Shown in pieces: positions 9,224 through 17,947 of a DNA stretch of 64,000 bases (position 1 is the stretch's first letter; every line of letters begins with the position of its first letter). The DNA is from Actinoplanes derwentensis (GTDB lineage: Bacteria; Actinomycetota; Actinomycetes; Mycobacteriales; Micromonosporaceae). The stretch covers positions 2,728,001 to 2,792,000 of the forward strand of contig NZ_LT629758.1 in the NCBI RefSeq assembly GCF_900104725.1. Direction: 5' to 3'. The translations under genes were made by a program, and so were the position numbers. The notes beneath the pieces were generated by a model, which did no database searches, was not told where the DNA came from, and saw nothing but the letters and a program-made list of their open reading frames with translations.

Positions 9224-9633
9224 CGAAATAGACTGACGCGCACAGGGGGGCGCCGAGCCAGACCCAAGACATCGCCCGGGTCGGGGCCCGCGGTAACAGT
9301 CGGGAACGCGATGCTCGGCGGTCAGCGTGTGATGGGAATGCCGTAGCGCGGCCGAAGAACGGCTGTAGCGAGCAGGTGGCAGCTTGGTCGATGTCGGCGG
9401 GCAGGTCCACCGGCCCACCGACAGGCGTACGGCCGCGATCACGGGCGAAGTCCATGACGGTGAGAACGGGTGGGGGCCGGGTGCTTCCGCTGTGGCAGGC
9501 GTCGTGCGGGTGGTAGGTGGCTCGATGCCAATGCTGGAGAGAGGCTGGACGCAGCCTCGGGCTGCAGCCCGCGCGGTCGTGCGCGCGTGGACAATCGCGG
9601 ACAGGATTTTGTAGTCACTGCGACCATGGCTGC
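9224..9633. other. 410-bp divergent intergenic region
   Basis: No gene was recognised. This region separates the leftward HEPN-like gene from the rightward STAND gene and must hold both promoters. The reading frames crossing it have the proline/arginine-rich look of antisense noise. Confidence 0.5.
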
Positions 9634-11907
9634 ATGGTTCGGTACCCCGGCGCTCGACCGCGCCGCCCTGCTCGTCTGGCCGCTGTAGTGACCGTTGCCG
9701 CAGTCCTGGTGGCGGTGGTGATGTGGGGGCGGCATCTGCTGGCGAACGCCCTGGTCGTGCCGAGCTGGGACGTGCTCGAGCGTGCTTCATGGGTCGCCGC
9801 GGTGGTGGCAGTAGTCGTTCCTGCCGCGGTCGCAGGCCGTACAGCATTGCTGAAACGAAGAACGCGACGGCAAACGTCAGTCCGGATCGGGCGAATCCCC
9901 CCGGAGCCAGCCTGGTTTCAGCAGCGGCCCGATCTGCTCGGTCAACCCGGCACCCGGTGGCGCAGCCGGAACCCTTGGCCTACCCAGGTGCTATCGGGGC
10001 TGGGCGGGGTCGGCAAAACCCAGATTGCCGCAGCATTCGCCCGTCAGGCCGCCGGCCGCGGTGACCTGAAGCTGCTGGTCTGGATACCCGTGTACGGCCT
10101 AGACTCGATCATCACCGCGTACGCAGAGGCCGCAAGAGCCCTGGCAATCGTCGACGACCAGGCCCATCCGCAACAGGCGGCCGACCAACTGATGGTGTGG
10201 CTGGAGCAAACCGATCAGAACTGGCTCATCGTCTGGGACAAACTCGACAGCCCTGCCGACGCGGCCGATTGGTGGCCACCTGTGAGCACACATGGCCGGA
10301 CCATCGTCACCACCCGACGCCGCGATGCCGTGCTCGACGTAGGACACCGTACCTTGATCACCGTTGACCTGTTCACAGCCGACGAGTCAGTGGCATATCT
10401 CAGGCGGGCTGTCGGCAAGCCCGTTCAACGCCAGCATGCCGTAGCCCTGGCCAAGGACCTGGATCATCTTCCGCTCGCCCTGGCACAGGCTGCCGCCTTC
10501 ATCCGGGACCGTGAGCTCGACTGCGTTACCTATCGACGCCGGCTCAGTGACGTGAGACTCAGCCTCGCCGACGTGGTCCCGCCTGAGGACGGGCTTCCGG
10601 ACAACCACCGCACGACGCTCGCCGCGACCTGGGCGCTGTCGATCGAAGCGGCCGACAAGGCCGGTCCGCCAGGCCTGGCACATTCCATCCTCCACCTCGT
10701 CTGCCTCCTGCAACCCGAGGCGATCCCGTTGGACTTCTTCACGAGTACGCCCGCCATCGACTACATAACTTTGGAAGGCGAACTCGGGCAGGAAAGCGAT
10801 ATTCTCGACGTCCTGCACACTCTCGATCGGCTGAACCTGGTCACCTGCAATCAGCGCACCGCCCTGGTACAGACGCATGTGCTGATCCAGCGTGTCATTC
10901 GCGATGACCTGGATGCGGACAGCCTCGACGTGCTGGCCTGGATCGCCGCGGACGCGCTGCTGGAAATCTGGCCGGAGGTCGAGCCTGATCGGCTCCGCGA
11001 ACAGATGTTGCGCGCCAACACGCTCGTCCTCTTCGAGGCGGCGCGCGCCTACTTGATCGAACCCCGTACTCACCGGCTGCATTTCCGCATCACCGACAGC
11101 CTCGTCGAAGCGGGGAACCACGATGCTGCGACCGCCATACTGCGACAGCTTCTGGCCGAACAGACCGGCCTGATCGGCGCCGATCATGTCGATTCGCTGA
11201 CCACCCGCCGACACCTTGCCGACGCGATGGAAGAGAACGATCCACGCGAAGCCGCGGCGGCCTACCGGAGGCTGCTCGACGACTGCGTGCGCATCATGGG
11301 CCCGGAACATTCCTACACTCTGGTCACCCGCTGCGAAGTTATGAAACGGGACGCCGACCACGACAATCCGCAGCACACCGTGGCCCGCTTCGAGGAACTG
11401 CTCGGCGACTGCCGCCGCATCCTCGGACCAGACGACCCAGTCACGCTCGGCGTACAGGCATCCTTGGCCAACTGGCACGGAGAGACCGGTCACTTCGACG
11501 CGGCCAACGAGGTATACCACGAGGTCCTCGCAGCGGAAACCCGGATATTCGGCCCCGACCACCCCACCACGCTGCGCACCCGCAACAACGTTCTGTGCCT
11601 TCAGCAGGACTCCGGAATTCCCCTCAACGGATCCGTCAGCTTCCGGGAGCTTGCCGAGGAATACACACGAGTATTCGGTCCGGACCACCCACGCACCCTC
11701 GCCACCCGAGCCAATCTCGCCTCCGCCATCGGTGCGGAAGGTGACGCGGAAGGTGCTGCCGACGCATGCCGGACACTGCTCGATGACTATGCCCGGGTTT
11801 ACGGCGCCGACCACTTCGAAGTCTTGGTCATGCGCTTGGCGCTGTCGTACTGGCAGGCCCACGTCGACGCAGCTCGGCGCACCAACGATCTGTCACCGAA
11901 GCGCTGA
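9634..11907 (+). CDS. membrane-anchored STAND (NB-ARC-like) NTPase with TPR repeats
   Basis: The start at 9634 (MVRYPGARPRR) is chosen because an in-frame start at 9517 adds only noise. Two hydrophobic segments (about residues 15-31 and 52-68) anchor the N-terminus. They are followed by the nucleotide-binding domain with P-loop GLGGVGKT (residues 122-129), a Walker-B-like WLIVWDKLDS, the TTRRRD sensor motif and GxP-like HLPLALAQAA. The last 230 residues are tetratricopeptide-type repeats with the recurring core FGPDHPTTLxTRxN. Such proteins oligomerise on sensing a trigger; the TPRs are the likely sensor and the membrane segments the output. There is no separate enzymatic effector domain, so membrane disruption or recruitment of the divergent HEPN protein are both possible. 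The length is 757 residues. Confidence 0.86.
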   Translation: MVRYPGARPRRPARLAAVVTVAAVLVAVVMWGRHLLANALVVPSWDVLERASWVAAVVAVVVPAAVAGRTALLKRRTRRQTSVRIGRIPPEPAWFQQRPDLLGQPGTRWRSRNPWPTQVLSGLGGVGKTQIAAAFARQAAGRGDLKLLVWIPVYGLDSIITAYAEAARALAIVDDQAHPQQAADQLMVWLEQTDQNWLIVWDKLDSPADAADWWPPVSTHGRTIVTTRRRDAVLDVGHRTLITVDLFTADESVAYLRRAVGKPVQRQHAVALAKDLDHLPLALAQAAAFIRDRELDCVTYRRRLSDVRLSLADVVPPEDGLPDNHRTTLAATWALSIEAADKAGPPGLAHSILHLVCLLQPEAIPLDFFTSTPAIDYITLEGELGQESDILDVLHTLDRLNLVTCNQRTALVQTHVLIQRVIRDDLDADSLDVLAWIAADALLEIWPEVEPDRLREQMLRANTLVLFEAARAYLIEPRTHRLHFRITDSLVEAGNHDAATAILRQLLAEQTGLIGADHVDSLTTRRHLADAMEENDPREAAAAYRRLLDDCVRIMGPEHSYTLVTRCEVMKRDADHDNPQHTVARFEELLGDCRRILGPDDPVTLGVQASLANWHGETGHFDAANEVYHEVLAAETRIFGPDHPTTLRTRNNVLCLQQDSGIPLNGSVSFRELAEEYTRVFGPDHPRTLATRANLASAIGAEGDAEGAADACRTLLDDYARVYGADHFEVLVMRLALSYWQAHVDAARRTNDLSPKR

Positions 11908-11959
11908 GACCATTTGCCAGGCCCCTCTCTGTCTGAAATAAGGACAGCACCCGAAGGCT

Positions 11960-11987
11960 GGCTCCGCCTGCCGAACCAGGCGGAGCC
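11960..11987 (+). terminator. hairpin terminator after STAND gene
   Basis: A perfect 11-bp stem GGCTCCGCCTG / CAGGCGGAGCC with a 6-base loop lies 53 bp after the STAND stop codon. No T-run follows, which is common for actinobacterial terminators. Confidence 0.6.
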
Positions 11988-12144
11988 GGCGAACGGGCGG
12001 ACAGCCCCTATCTCCGCGGATTCGACAGGGTCGATGCGCAGCTGCTCGCCAGCGCGGGCACCACAAATGGCGGATGCTGTACTAAATCAACTTTTATGAT
12101 CCCTGGTCGCGCATCCGTTAAGAAACTCCGTCTTCGAGGGCGGG

Positions 12145-12402
12145 CTACCAGTCGTGGTTGTCCATAAAGTTGATGTCGCCGCCGAGCACGGTGCGATATA
12201 TGGCCTCCTCATGCTCGGCTGCAGCGCGGGCCCGAGCTCGATCACGATCGGACTGGCTCTGGCGCCGTCGCCGCTCGTCCTCGCTGATCGCCGGTGCCGC
12301 CGGGGCTGCGCGGGTCTTGTCGGCCGGACTCTGCTGCTGCCGATGCTTGCGCTCGGCCGGGGGAAGGCCCGCCCATCGACGGGGCTGCTGTCCTGCCATC
12401 AC
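12145..12402 (-). CDS. small charged protein, unknown
   Basis: An 85-residue frame begins MMAGQQPRRWAGLPPAERKH. It continues with a long Arg/Glu/Gln-rich helical stretch (DERRRRQSQSDRDRARARAA) and ends in an acidic hydrophobic tail. Its composition matches the small charged proteins seen beside integrated elements in actinomycetes. No domain was recognised. It is divergent from the methyltransferase at 12622. Confidence 0.4.
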   Translation of the reverse strand: MMAGQQPRRWAGLPPAERKHRQQQSPADKTRAAPAAPAISEDERRRRQSQSDRDRARARAAAEHEEAIYRTVLGGDINFMDNHDW

Positions 12403-12458
12403 TCCATGGTGGTTGCCGTCAGCTGGATCCGCGAGCCCTCACCAATGCCACGCTGCGG

Positions 12459-12476
12459 TGCCACTCTGCGGTGGCA
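12459..12476. promoter_or_regulatory. small inverted repeat in divergent intergenic region
   Basis: TGCCAC and GTGGCA are separated by 6 bases, between the small protein gene (start 12402) and the methyltransferase gene (start 12622). A further GCCAC lies about 17 bases upstream. It could be an operator half-site pair but is short enough to be chance. Confidence 0.2.
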
Positions 12477-12621
12477 TCGTGCCCTTCAACTACGGGAAGT
12501 AGGCCCGTCCGACTGGCAGAGTCGCGTAATCCAACCGTCGCCTATTCATGCTTCAACTGGACGGTCGGTCGCTCTGAGTATCGGTGGGGCGGTGCTCGGG
12601 GCTCCGTCGAGTGCGCAGACA

Positions 12622-13260
12622 ATGATCGATATGAACGTCCGATATGACGAGGTTCTCGACCCGCTGCGCCAGGCATATGACACCCGCGCGGCCTGGCGCG
12701 ACGGGCTAACCAAGGAACCGTGGAAGTTGGCAGAGCGTCAGGCGTTCCGGGACCGTCTGGCATCAGGTGCGCGGTTGCTGGAGATCGGTGCGGGCACCGG
12801 GCAGGACAGCGCCTTCTTCCAGCAGGAGGGTCTTGACGTCGTCGCAGCCGACCTGTCGCCGTTGATGGTGGAGCACTGCCGGGCCAAGGGCATCGAGGCT
12901 CACGTGATGGACTTCCTGCACCTTGACTTCCCGCTCGGCTCCTTCGACGCGGTGTTCGCGATGAACTGCCTGCTGCACGTGCCCAACCACGACCTGCCTG
13001 TGGTCCTGGCCGTGATCCGGGCTATCCTGCGTCCCGGCGGCCTACTCTTCGTCGGGGTGTATGGCGGCAGCGAAAGCGCTGAGGGTCCGATCGACGATGA
13101 CCAGCACGTGCCGCCGCGCTTCTTCTCGTGGCGAACTGACGAACAGTTGCTCGGCTTTGCCGCCGCCGCGCGGTTCGACGTGGTGGACTTTCATCCGGTC
13201 GATACGGGTCGCGGCTACCGCTTCCAGTCGCTGACCCTGCGGCGCCCCAACGGCGACTGA
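12622..13260 (+). CDS. class I SAM-dependent methyltransferase
   Basis: The start at 12622 (MIDMNVRYDEVL; 12631 is an alternative) gives 212 residues. The SAM site is clear: LLEIGAGTGQDSAFF (motif I), VVAADLSPLMVEHC (post-I, acidic residue for the ribose), FDAVFAMNCLLHVP (motif II/III) and ILRPGGLLFVGVYGG. This fits the Methyltransf_11/25 group acting on small molecules. The substrate cannot be told. No operon partner is adjacent, as the next plus-strand gene begins 430 bp later. Confidence 0.86.
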   Translation: MIDMNVRYDEVLDPLRQAYDTRAAWRDGLTKEPWKLAERQAFRDRLASGARLLEIGAGTGQDSAFFQQEGLDVVAADLSPLMVEHCRAKGIEAHVMDFLHLDFPLGSFDAVFAMNCLLHVPNHDLPVVLAVIRAILRPGGLLFVGVYGGSESAEGPIDDDQHVPPRFFSWRTDEQLLGFAAAARFDVVDFHPVDTGRGYRFQSLTLRRPNGD

Positions 13261-13639
13261 GTAGCCGGCAGCAGCGGACCCGTGGTCACGGTGCGCTGCA
13301 GCCGGGGCGGCAGCGGTTCCAGGTAGTAAATAACCCAAAACCAACGACAGCGCAGGTCAGAGCCCCGATATCACCGGGTGGTCGCCGCCCATTCCGTCAA
13401 GCGGTTGACCAGCGCTGGCGTTGATTCGGGCTGGAAGCTACGGCTTGGCCAGTTGAGGTGGTCGCCATTGGTCGATAGACCTCACACCCACCCCAACCTG
13501 GACGGGGGGTGTCAATACCTTGGAGGATTTGATCGTTCTGGGACGGTGCGAATATGCGGGCGCGCTGGTGACGTCGCGGACGCGTCCCGCCCCCAACGAT
13601 GATCACTGCTGCCATTCCATCGACTTTGCGTCGCACGCT
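13261..13639. other. intergenic, no gene seen
   Basis: Frames here have no protein character on either strand. The stretch leads into the operator-like repeats before the ArsR-type gene. Confidence 0.45.
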
Positions 13640-13687
13640 ATGCCAACGATCCGTTGCAAAGAATCCTTTGCCAAGATACGTTGGCAT
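13640..13687 (+). promoter_or_regulatory. operator-like nested inverted repeats upstream of ArsR-type gene
   Basis: ATGCCAACG (13640-13648) is matched exactly by CGTTGGCAT (13679-13687). Between them lie CAACG-ATC-CGTTG and the imperfect pair TTGCAAAG / CTTTGCCAA. The array ends 2 bases before the regulator's ATG at 13690, an ideal place for autorepression by an ArsR/winged-helix dimer. Position and symmetry are seen in the sequence; binding is inferred. Confidence 0.55.
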
Positions 13688-13689
13688 GC

Positions 13690-14388
13690 ATGGCTGAGGG
13701 CCCCCGTACCCCCGGGTACGACTCCACGCACGATGTGGTTCTGGACGCTCGAACGCTGCGAGGCGTTGCCCATCCACTACGCCTGCGGCTACTCGGTTCG
13801 CTGCGTCACGAAGGACCGCAGACCGCCACCCAGCTGGCTGCTCGGCTCGGTGAGTCCAGCGCTTCGACCAGCTACCACCTGCGCACCCTGGCAGCGCATG
13901 GCTTCGTTACCGACGCACCCGAGCTAGGCCGCGGCCGGGAACGTTTCTGGCGTGCCGTACATCGCTCGACCTGGTTCGAAACTCCCGACCAAGACGCGCC
14001 GGAGCGCGAGCTCGGTGAGGCTTACCTGCGCACCGTCGCGCGGATGTACGCGGACAACGTCGAGCAATCGATCAATGAGTTAGCCGACTGGCCGCAAGAG
14101 TGGGTGCAGGCGTCGAACATGAGCGACACCACCATCCGCCTGAGCGCCTCGGAGACCCGGCAGCTCTCCGACGACTTGATGGCCCTGTTGGCGCGCTACC
14201 GGAAACAGGCGACGGAGCGGGGCGACGACGAGTCGGAACGCGTCGCGATGACCACACAGTTCCAGATCTTCCCGCGGCGAGGCCAACTGGACGATCTGTT
14301 GGCGAGGCGGACCGCGCCTGCAGATACCGAGTCGTCCGGTGCCGTGGTCGATGAACCGTCCGGCGCCGTGGCCGGGGACCAGGCGTGA
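13690..14388 (+). CDS. ArsR-like winged-helix transcriptional regulator
   Basis: The start at 13690 (MAEGPRTPGYDS) lies just after the operator-like repeats. Residues about 15-95 form the winged helix: LRGVAHPLRLRLLGSLRHEG, then QTATQLAARLGESSASTSYH (recognition helix) and FVTDAPELGRGRERFW (wing). The remaining 130 residues are helical, probably for dimerisation and ligand sensing. Total 232 residues. Its stop overlaps the GTG of the exporter gene (GTGA at 14385-14388), the standard regulator-plus-MFS-exporter pair, so it probably represses the exporter. The exporter is broken here. Confidence 0.86.
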   Translation: MAEGPRTPGYDSTHDVVLDARTLRGVAHPLRLRLLGSLRHEGPQTATQLAARLGESSASTSYHLRTLAAHGFVTDAPELGRGRERFWRAVHRSTWFETPDQDAPERELGEAYLRTVARMYADNVEQSINELADWPQEWVQASNMSDTTIRLSASETRQLSDDLMALLARYRKQATERGDDESERVAMTTQFQIFPRRGQLDDLLARRTAPADTESSGAVVDEPSGAVAGDQA

Positions 14389-15502
14389 GGCGGGCCGCGT
14401 ACGGGCTCCTCGTGGCCGAGGCGGTCTCGGTCACCGGCACCCGAATGTCGGTGGTGGCGGTGCCCTGGTTGGTGTTGCAGACCACCGGTGATGCCCTGTT
14501 GACGGGCATCACCGCGTCCGTGGAGATGGGCACCCTGGTCGCGGCAAAAGTACTCGGTGGACCGCTGGTCGACCGGATCGGGTTGCGGAGCACCAGTATC
14601 GGCGGTGACCTGATCGCCGGTCTGGTGCTCGGCGTGGTGCCGCTACTGCACATCGCGGGACTGCTCGATTTCCCGGTCTTACTCGTCTTGGTCGGGGTAG
14701 TGGGACTGTTCTGCTGATCGCGCTGGTCGGAGCGCCGGCGGTCATCGTGCTGGACGCGGCCAGCTTTCTGATCGCCGCTGCGCTGGTGGCGACGCTGGTC
14801 CGCGTCCGGCGGGCCGCACCCGGCCCCGCCGAGCAAGACAAGCCCACCGGTGCCGGCGGCTACCTCGCCGATCTCGCAGCCGGGCTGCACTTCATCCGGC
14901 GTGACCCGCTGTTCCGGGCGATCGTCGCGATGATTCTGCTGACGAACATGCTCGACCAGGCCATGACGGCGGTACTCATCCCGGTATGGGCTGCCGAGCG
15001 CTTCGACGACGCCGTACCCATCGGACTCGTGTTCGGCGCGGTGAGCGCCGGAGCCGTCGTAGGATCGCTGCTCGTGTCGGCGTACGGCCAGCGGCTGCCG
15101 CGATGGCGCACTTACGCCTTGGCATTCCTGCTCGGCGCTGTGCCGAAGATCTTCGTGCTGGTGCTGCCGGTCGGACTGCCCGTCATCGCCGGCGTCGCGC
15201 TCGTCTGCGGGGTACTGATCGGGGCCATCAACCCGTTACTGTCCGCTGCTGAGTTCGAACGCATCCCCGCCGGGCTGCGGGCGCGCGTGCTCGGCGCGGT
15301 CGGTGGTCTGGCCTGGGCCGGTATCCCCCTCGGTGGGCTGCTGGGCGGAATGCTCGCGTCAACCCTCGGCGCCACCGGCAGCATCCTCGCGGTAGGGGCG
15401 GCGTACCTACTGGTCACCCTCGACCCACTGATCCGTCGACGCACCTGGCAGCTGATGAACCGGCCGCCCTCAGACGCCGCTGCGGTATCCGCAACGGCTT
15501 AA
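14385..15502 (+). pseudogene. MFS exporter with internal deletion and frameshift
   Basis: The first frame (GTG 14385 to stop 14717) gives transmembrane helices 1-3 of a major facilitator protein (SVTGTRMSVVAVPWLVLQTT, then the RIGLRSTSIGGDLIAG loop). The second frame resumes at about 14708 with LLIALVGAPAVIVLDAASF and continues through six more helices to 15502. Intact relatives have roughly 60 more residues between these points (the conserved charged segment after helix 4). One deletion of around 180-200 bp that also shifted the frame explains the structure. The exporter is therefore probably dead although its regulator is intact. Confidence 0.82.
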
Positions 15503-15601
15503 CTACAGCGTCACGTCGCAACCCGGCCGCCGAGCTGGAGCGAAACAGCCTGAACAGCCCCGCCGCCGGACGCAGTATGCGGGACCGGATCCGCAGGAAC
15601 A

Positions 15602-15940
15602 TCAACTCCTTCGGACAAGTTCATCGCGGGGTGAGGAAATCTCAGCTGCGGAGAGCGCGAGATGCCCATCGACGATCTCCGCGGGCAGCTTGAGGTGAGC
15701 GAGTTCCGGGTAGTACTCGGCGGCCCGGGCTAGACCGAAGTCGCGCTCGGCCGGGTCGGCGGGCCGCAGCGGGCCGTCCTCGTCGTCGTTGCGGACCACA
15801 TCACCGGGGGGCGTCAGGTACAGGACAGGTCCCCAGTAGTTGAACAGCGGGAGGCACCCGGGCCGGACCGAGCCGCTGCGCCAGTCGTCAGCCTGTGCCG
15901 TCTCCTCGATCAGCCGATGGAAGAGTTCAGCGTTCGTCAT
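15602..15940 (-). CDS. small unknown protein, second gene of a two-gene unit
   Basis: This is a 112-residue acidic protein (MTNAELFHRLIEETAQADDW start, EYYPELAHLKLPAEIVDGHL near the end). It overlaps the stop of the membrane-protein gene by 14 bases, so the two are co-translated. No domain was recognised; it is probably soluble. Confidence 0.55.
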   Translation of the reverse strand: MTNAELFHRLIEETAQADDWRSGSVRPGCLPLFNYWGPVLYLTPPGDVVRNDDEDGPLRPADPAERDFGLARAAEYYPELAHLKLPAEIVDGHLALSAAEISSPRDELVRRS

Positions 15941-16598
15941 GGTCGTCTCCGGGAGATGTCAGGTGGAGCAGATCGGCGACCCGGAACGTGCGCTGGACGG
16001 CGTCGGCGACGAGGGCGGGGCGGATCACCCGGCACTTGTGGACGGTGAAGAGCTCCCGTTCGCAGACCGTCCACGCGGGGATCCGGCCGAGTAGAAAGTT
16101 CGCGCGCAGTGGCGATTCGCTGTCCGGTGGGACGGCACCCACCAGTTCGTACTCCAGGTGATATTTCATCAGTGGCGCCGGGGACGGGAGCTCGACCACG
16201 ACGAACAGGCCTCTCGTGCCGGTTGACACCATTCCGGCGAGGGCGTCGCCGCGCCACCTGATCTCGCCCGCGACGACCGGCAGGCCCTGAGCCGAGAACG
16301 ACCATGCCCGGTGAACCTTCACCTCCCCGGTCCAGGGCCAGTCCCGTGAGCCGGCCTCGACGGGCACCCAGCCCGCGTCCGTCACCTGACGCGCCATCTC
16401 GCGGTGCGCCTTGTTCTCCTTCACCAGCCCGACGACGAACCAGGTAAGGACCAGGAGCAGAGCCGCGCCGGAGAACTGGACAGGATAAGTGCGCATAGCC
16501 CAGTCCGCTGACACCATCACCAGCGAGTACAGCATGCCGCCCAGCACGTGACCGCAGGCCGCGACTGCCCAGCCCCTCATCCGTTGACGGACTGACAT
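15927..16598 (-). CDS. membrane protein with large soluble C-terminal domain, unknown
   Basis: The start at 16598 (MSVRQRMRGWAV) gives 223 residues. Two membrane helices (about 11-31 and 43-59) are followed by a beta-rich domain of about 160 residues (GEVKVHRAWSFSAQGLPVVA, GLFVVVELPSPAPLMKYHLE). A DUF3592-like or secreted-domain architecture is possible, but I do not recognise the family. It is the first gene of a pair with 15602-15940. Confidence 0.66.
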   Translation of the reverse strand: MSVRQRMRGWAVAACGHVLGGMLYSLVMVSADWAMRTYPVQFSGAALLLVLTWFVVGLVKENKAHREMARQVTDAGWVPVEAGSRDWPWTGEVKVHRAWSFSAQGLPVVAGEIRWRGDALAGMVSTGTRGLFVVVELPSPAPLMKYHLEYELVGAVPPDSESPLRANFLLGRIPAWTVCERELFTVHKCRVIRPALVADAVQRTFRVADLLHLTSPGDDHDER

Positions 16599-16651
16599 CG
16601 GCGTTCCCCGTGGTGGAATCGACTGACTGCCGACCACGGTAACGACCACCG

Positions 16652-16770
16652 TCAACGGATCAAAGGCCGATGACCGGGCCAGAGCCAGCCGCTGACGCGG
16701 GCGAGGTGGGCGGCTTCGATGCGGTTGCGGGCGCCGGTCTTGCCGACGGGCCCACCGGTCACCCCATCTA
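16652..16770 (-). pseudogene. remnant of a LuxR-type HTH regulator C-terminus
   Basis: The minus-strand frame reads GKTGARNRIEAAHLARVSGW followed by LWPGHRPLIR and a stop. This matches the last helices of LuxR/GerE-type DNA-binding domains (GARNRxEAAxxA). Nothing upstream continues the domain, so it is a truncated scrap. Confidence 0.38.
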
Positions 16771-16809
16771 CTTCCGCCGGGTGACAACAACCACCGAAAA
16801 GCCGTACCA

Positions 16810-17019
16810 ATGCCACCAAAAACCGAAAGTCGGTGCCAACCGTCGCCGAAACCCCTGCGCGGCCCCGCAGGTCGCCTCCTCTGGGCAGTGCCAACTACGA
16901 CGGAGAGCACGGCCCCGCCCCAGCCGACCGCGGAGGAACGTGCCACACAACGGCGAGCAGCACAGTGGGAACGCGAGAAGAAACTCTGGGAGAAGGATAA
17001 ACGCGCCCGCGGGCTCTGA
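16810..17019 (+). CDS. possible small charged protein
   Basis: A 69-residue frame has a proline-rich front and a strongly charged helical end (QRRAAQWEREKKLWEKDKRA). There is no clear ribosome site and no recognised family, so the coding call is weak. It overlaps decayed sequence on both sides. Confidence 0.28.
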   Translation: MPPKTESRCQPSPKPLRGPAGRLLWAVPTTTESTAPPQPTAEERATQRRAAQWEREKKLWEKDKRARGL

Positions 17020-17229
17020 CCTCCGGTGAGTCACCCGGCCGGTGCCAGGGAATCGAGGAACGTCACATCTACCGCCCGCTGCGGCCGCCCGTCCGCGCGG
17101 GACCGGACGACCGCGGTGTCCCCGTCTGAGAACGCCTCCCGCTTGGCCGGATGGAGACGCGTGGTGCCGTGGGCAGGGTGGCGACCTCGGTCCGGATCGT
17201 ATCCAGCGCGCCGATCACATGGGCTTGCA

Positions 17230-17568
17230 CCGCGTCCCAGGGGGTGCGGTCGTTGGAGGACCCCGTCGCCGATCAACACCGCCGACGAGGGCATGGGCCG
17301 AATCGCGTTCCTGCTGCTGGCACTGTTCGCGAAGATGGAGCGCACGTTCGCCGCCGAACGCGCCGCCAACGCCCGCGCGGTCTCCGAGGCCAAGGGCCGG
17401 CACGTCGACCGGCCCCTCGCACACCTAACCGACAAGATCGAGTACGCGCGGTTGCTCAAGGCCCAAGGTCAGAGCCTGGGCACGATCGCTGGCAAGACCG
17501 GTATCCCGAAGACGTCGCTGCACCGCCATTTGTCCGACATCGATACCGCGCCGGTACCGTCGGCATAG
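17230..17568 (+). pseudogene. Tn3-type serine resolvase, C-terminal remnant
   Basis: From about 17275 the plus strand encodes INTADEGMGRIAFLLLALFA, then MERTFAAERAANAR and a helix-turn-helix (SLGTIAGKTGIPKTSLHRHL). This is the oligomerisation helix and DNA-binding part of a Tn3/Hin-like resolvase. Immediately before it the matching strand GVRSLEDPV is in another frame, so a frameshift lies near 17262. The catalytic serine half is gone or unrecognisable. It marks an old transposon insertion. Confidence 0.75.
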
Positions 17569-17947
17569 CAGAGCACGAGATCGGTAGATGGGTGTGGCCT
17601 CGGCGACGAGAGGGTGCCGGCCGACGATTGGCGATCTTGCAGAAACTAGCGTTTAGGCTGCTCAAGATACTTGCGGCAGATGATAGTGGGGCCGTTCCGG
17701 CTGAGCGTGACTCCTTCTTTCGGGTGACTGTCGCGGTATGGGGGTCCACATAGGTTTATTGCTGGTGGTCGATGATGATGGAACCGAGTTCCTGTCTGCC
17801 GAGCAGGCGGTCGGGCACGGGCGGTTTCCAACCGCCACCAGCGGGCCAACGGAGGGTACTGCGCGAGCCCGGCCGTGGCGACGACCCGTTAGCTGCCGAC
17901 ACACGCAGGGCGTTCGGAGGTAAGGCGGAAGGCGAGGGAGACAAGGC
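17569..17947. other. 379-bp region before the NACHT gene, no gene seen
   Basis: No convincing frame. A small hairpin GGCGGTT-TCC-AACCGCC lies near 17820. The 3' end carries the ribosome site GGGAG 8-9 bases before the NACHT start codon. Confidence 0.45.

Noticed and set aside
10387..11862. 491-codon minus-strand frame opposite the STAND gene
   Set aside because: The plus strand encodes a clear P-loop/TPR protein; the minus frame has antisense-type composition and no motif.
13397..13777. Minus-strand frame before the ArsR-type gene
   Set aside because: No protein character, no ribosome site, and it overlaps the operator-like repeats and the regulator's 5' end.
17031..17459. Minus-strand frame over the resolvase remnant
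   Set aside because: The resolvase C-terminal motifs on the plus strand explain the region.
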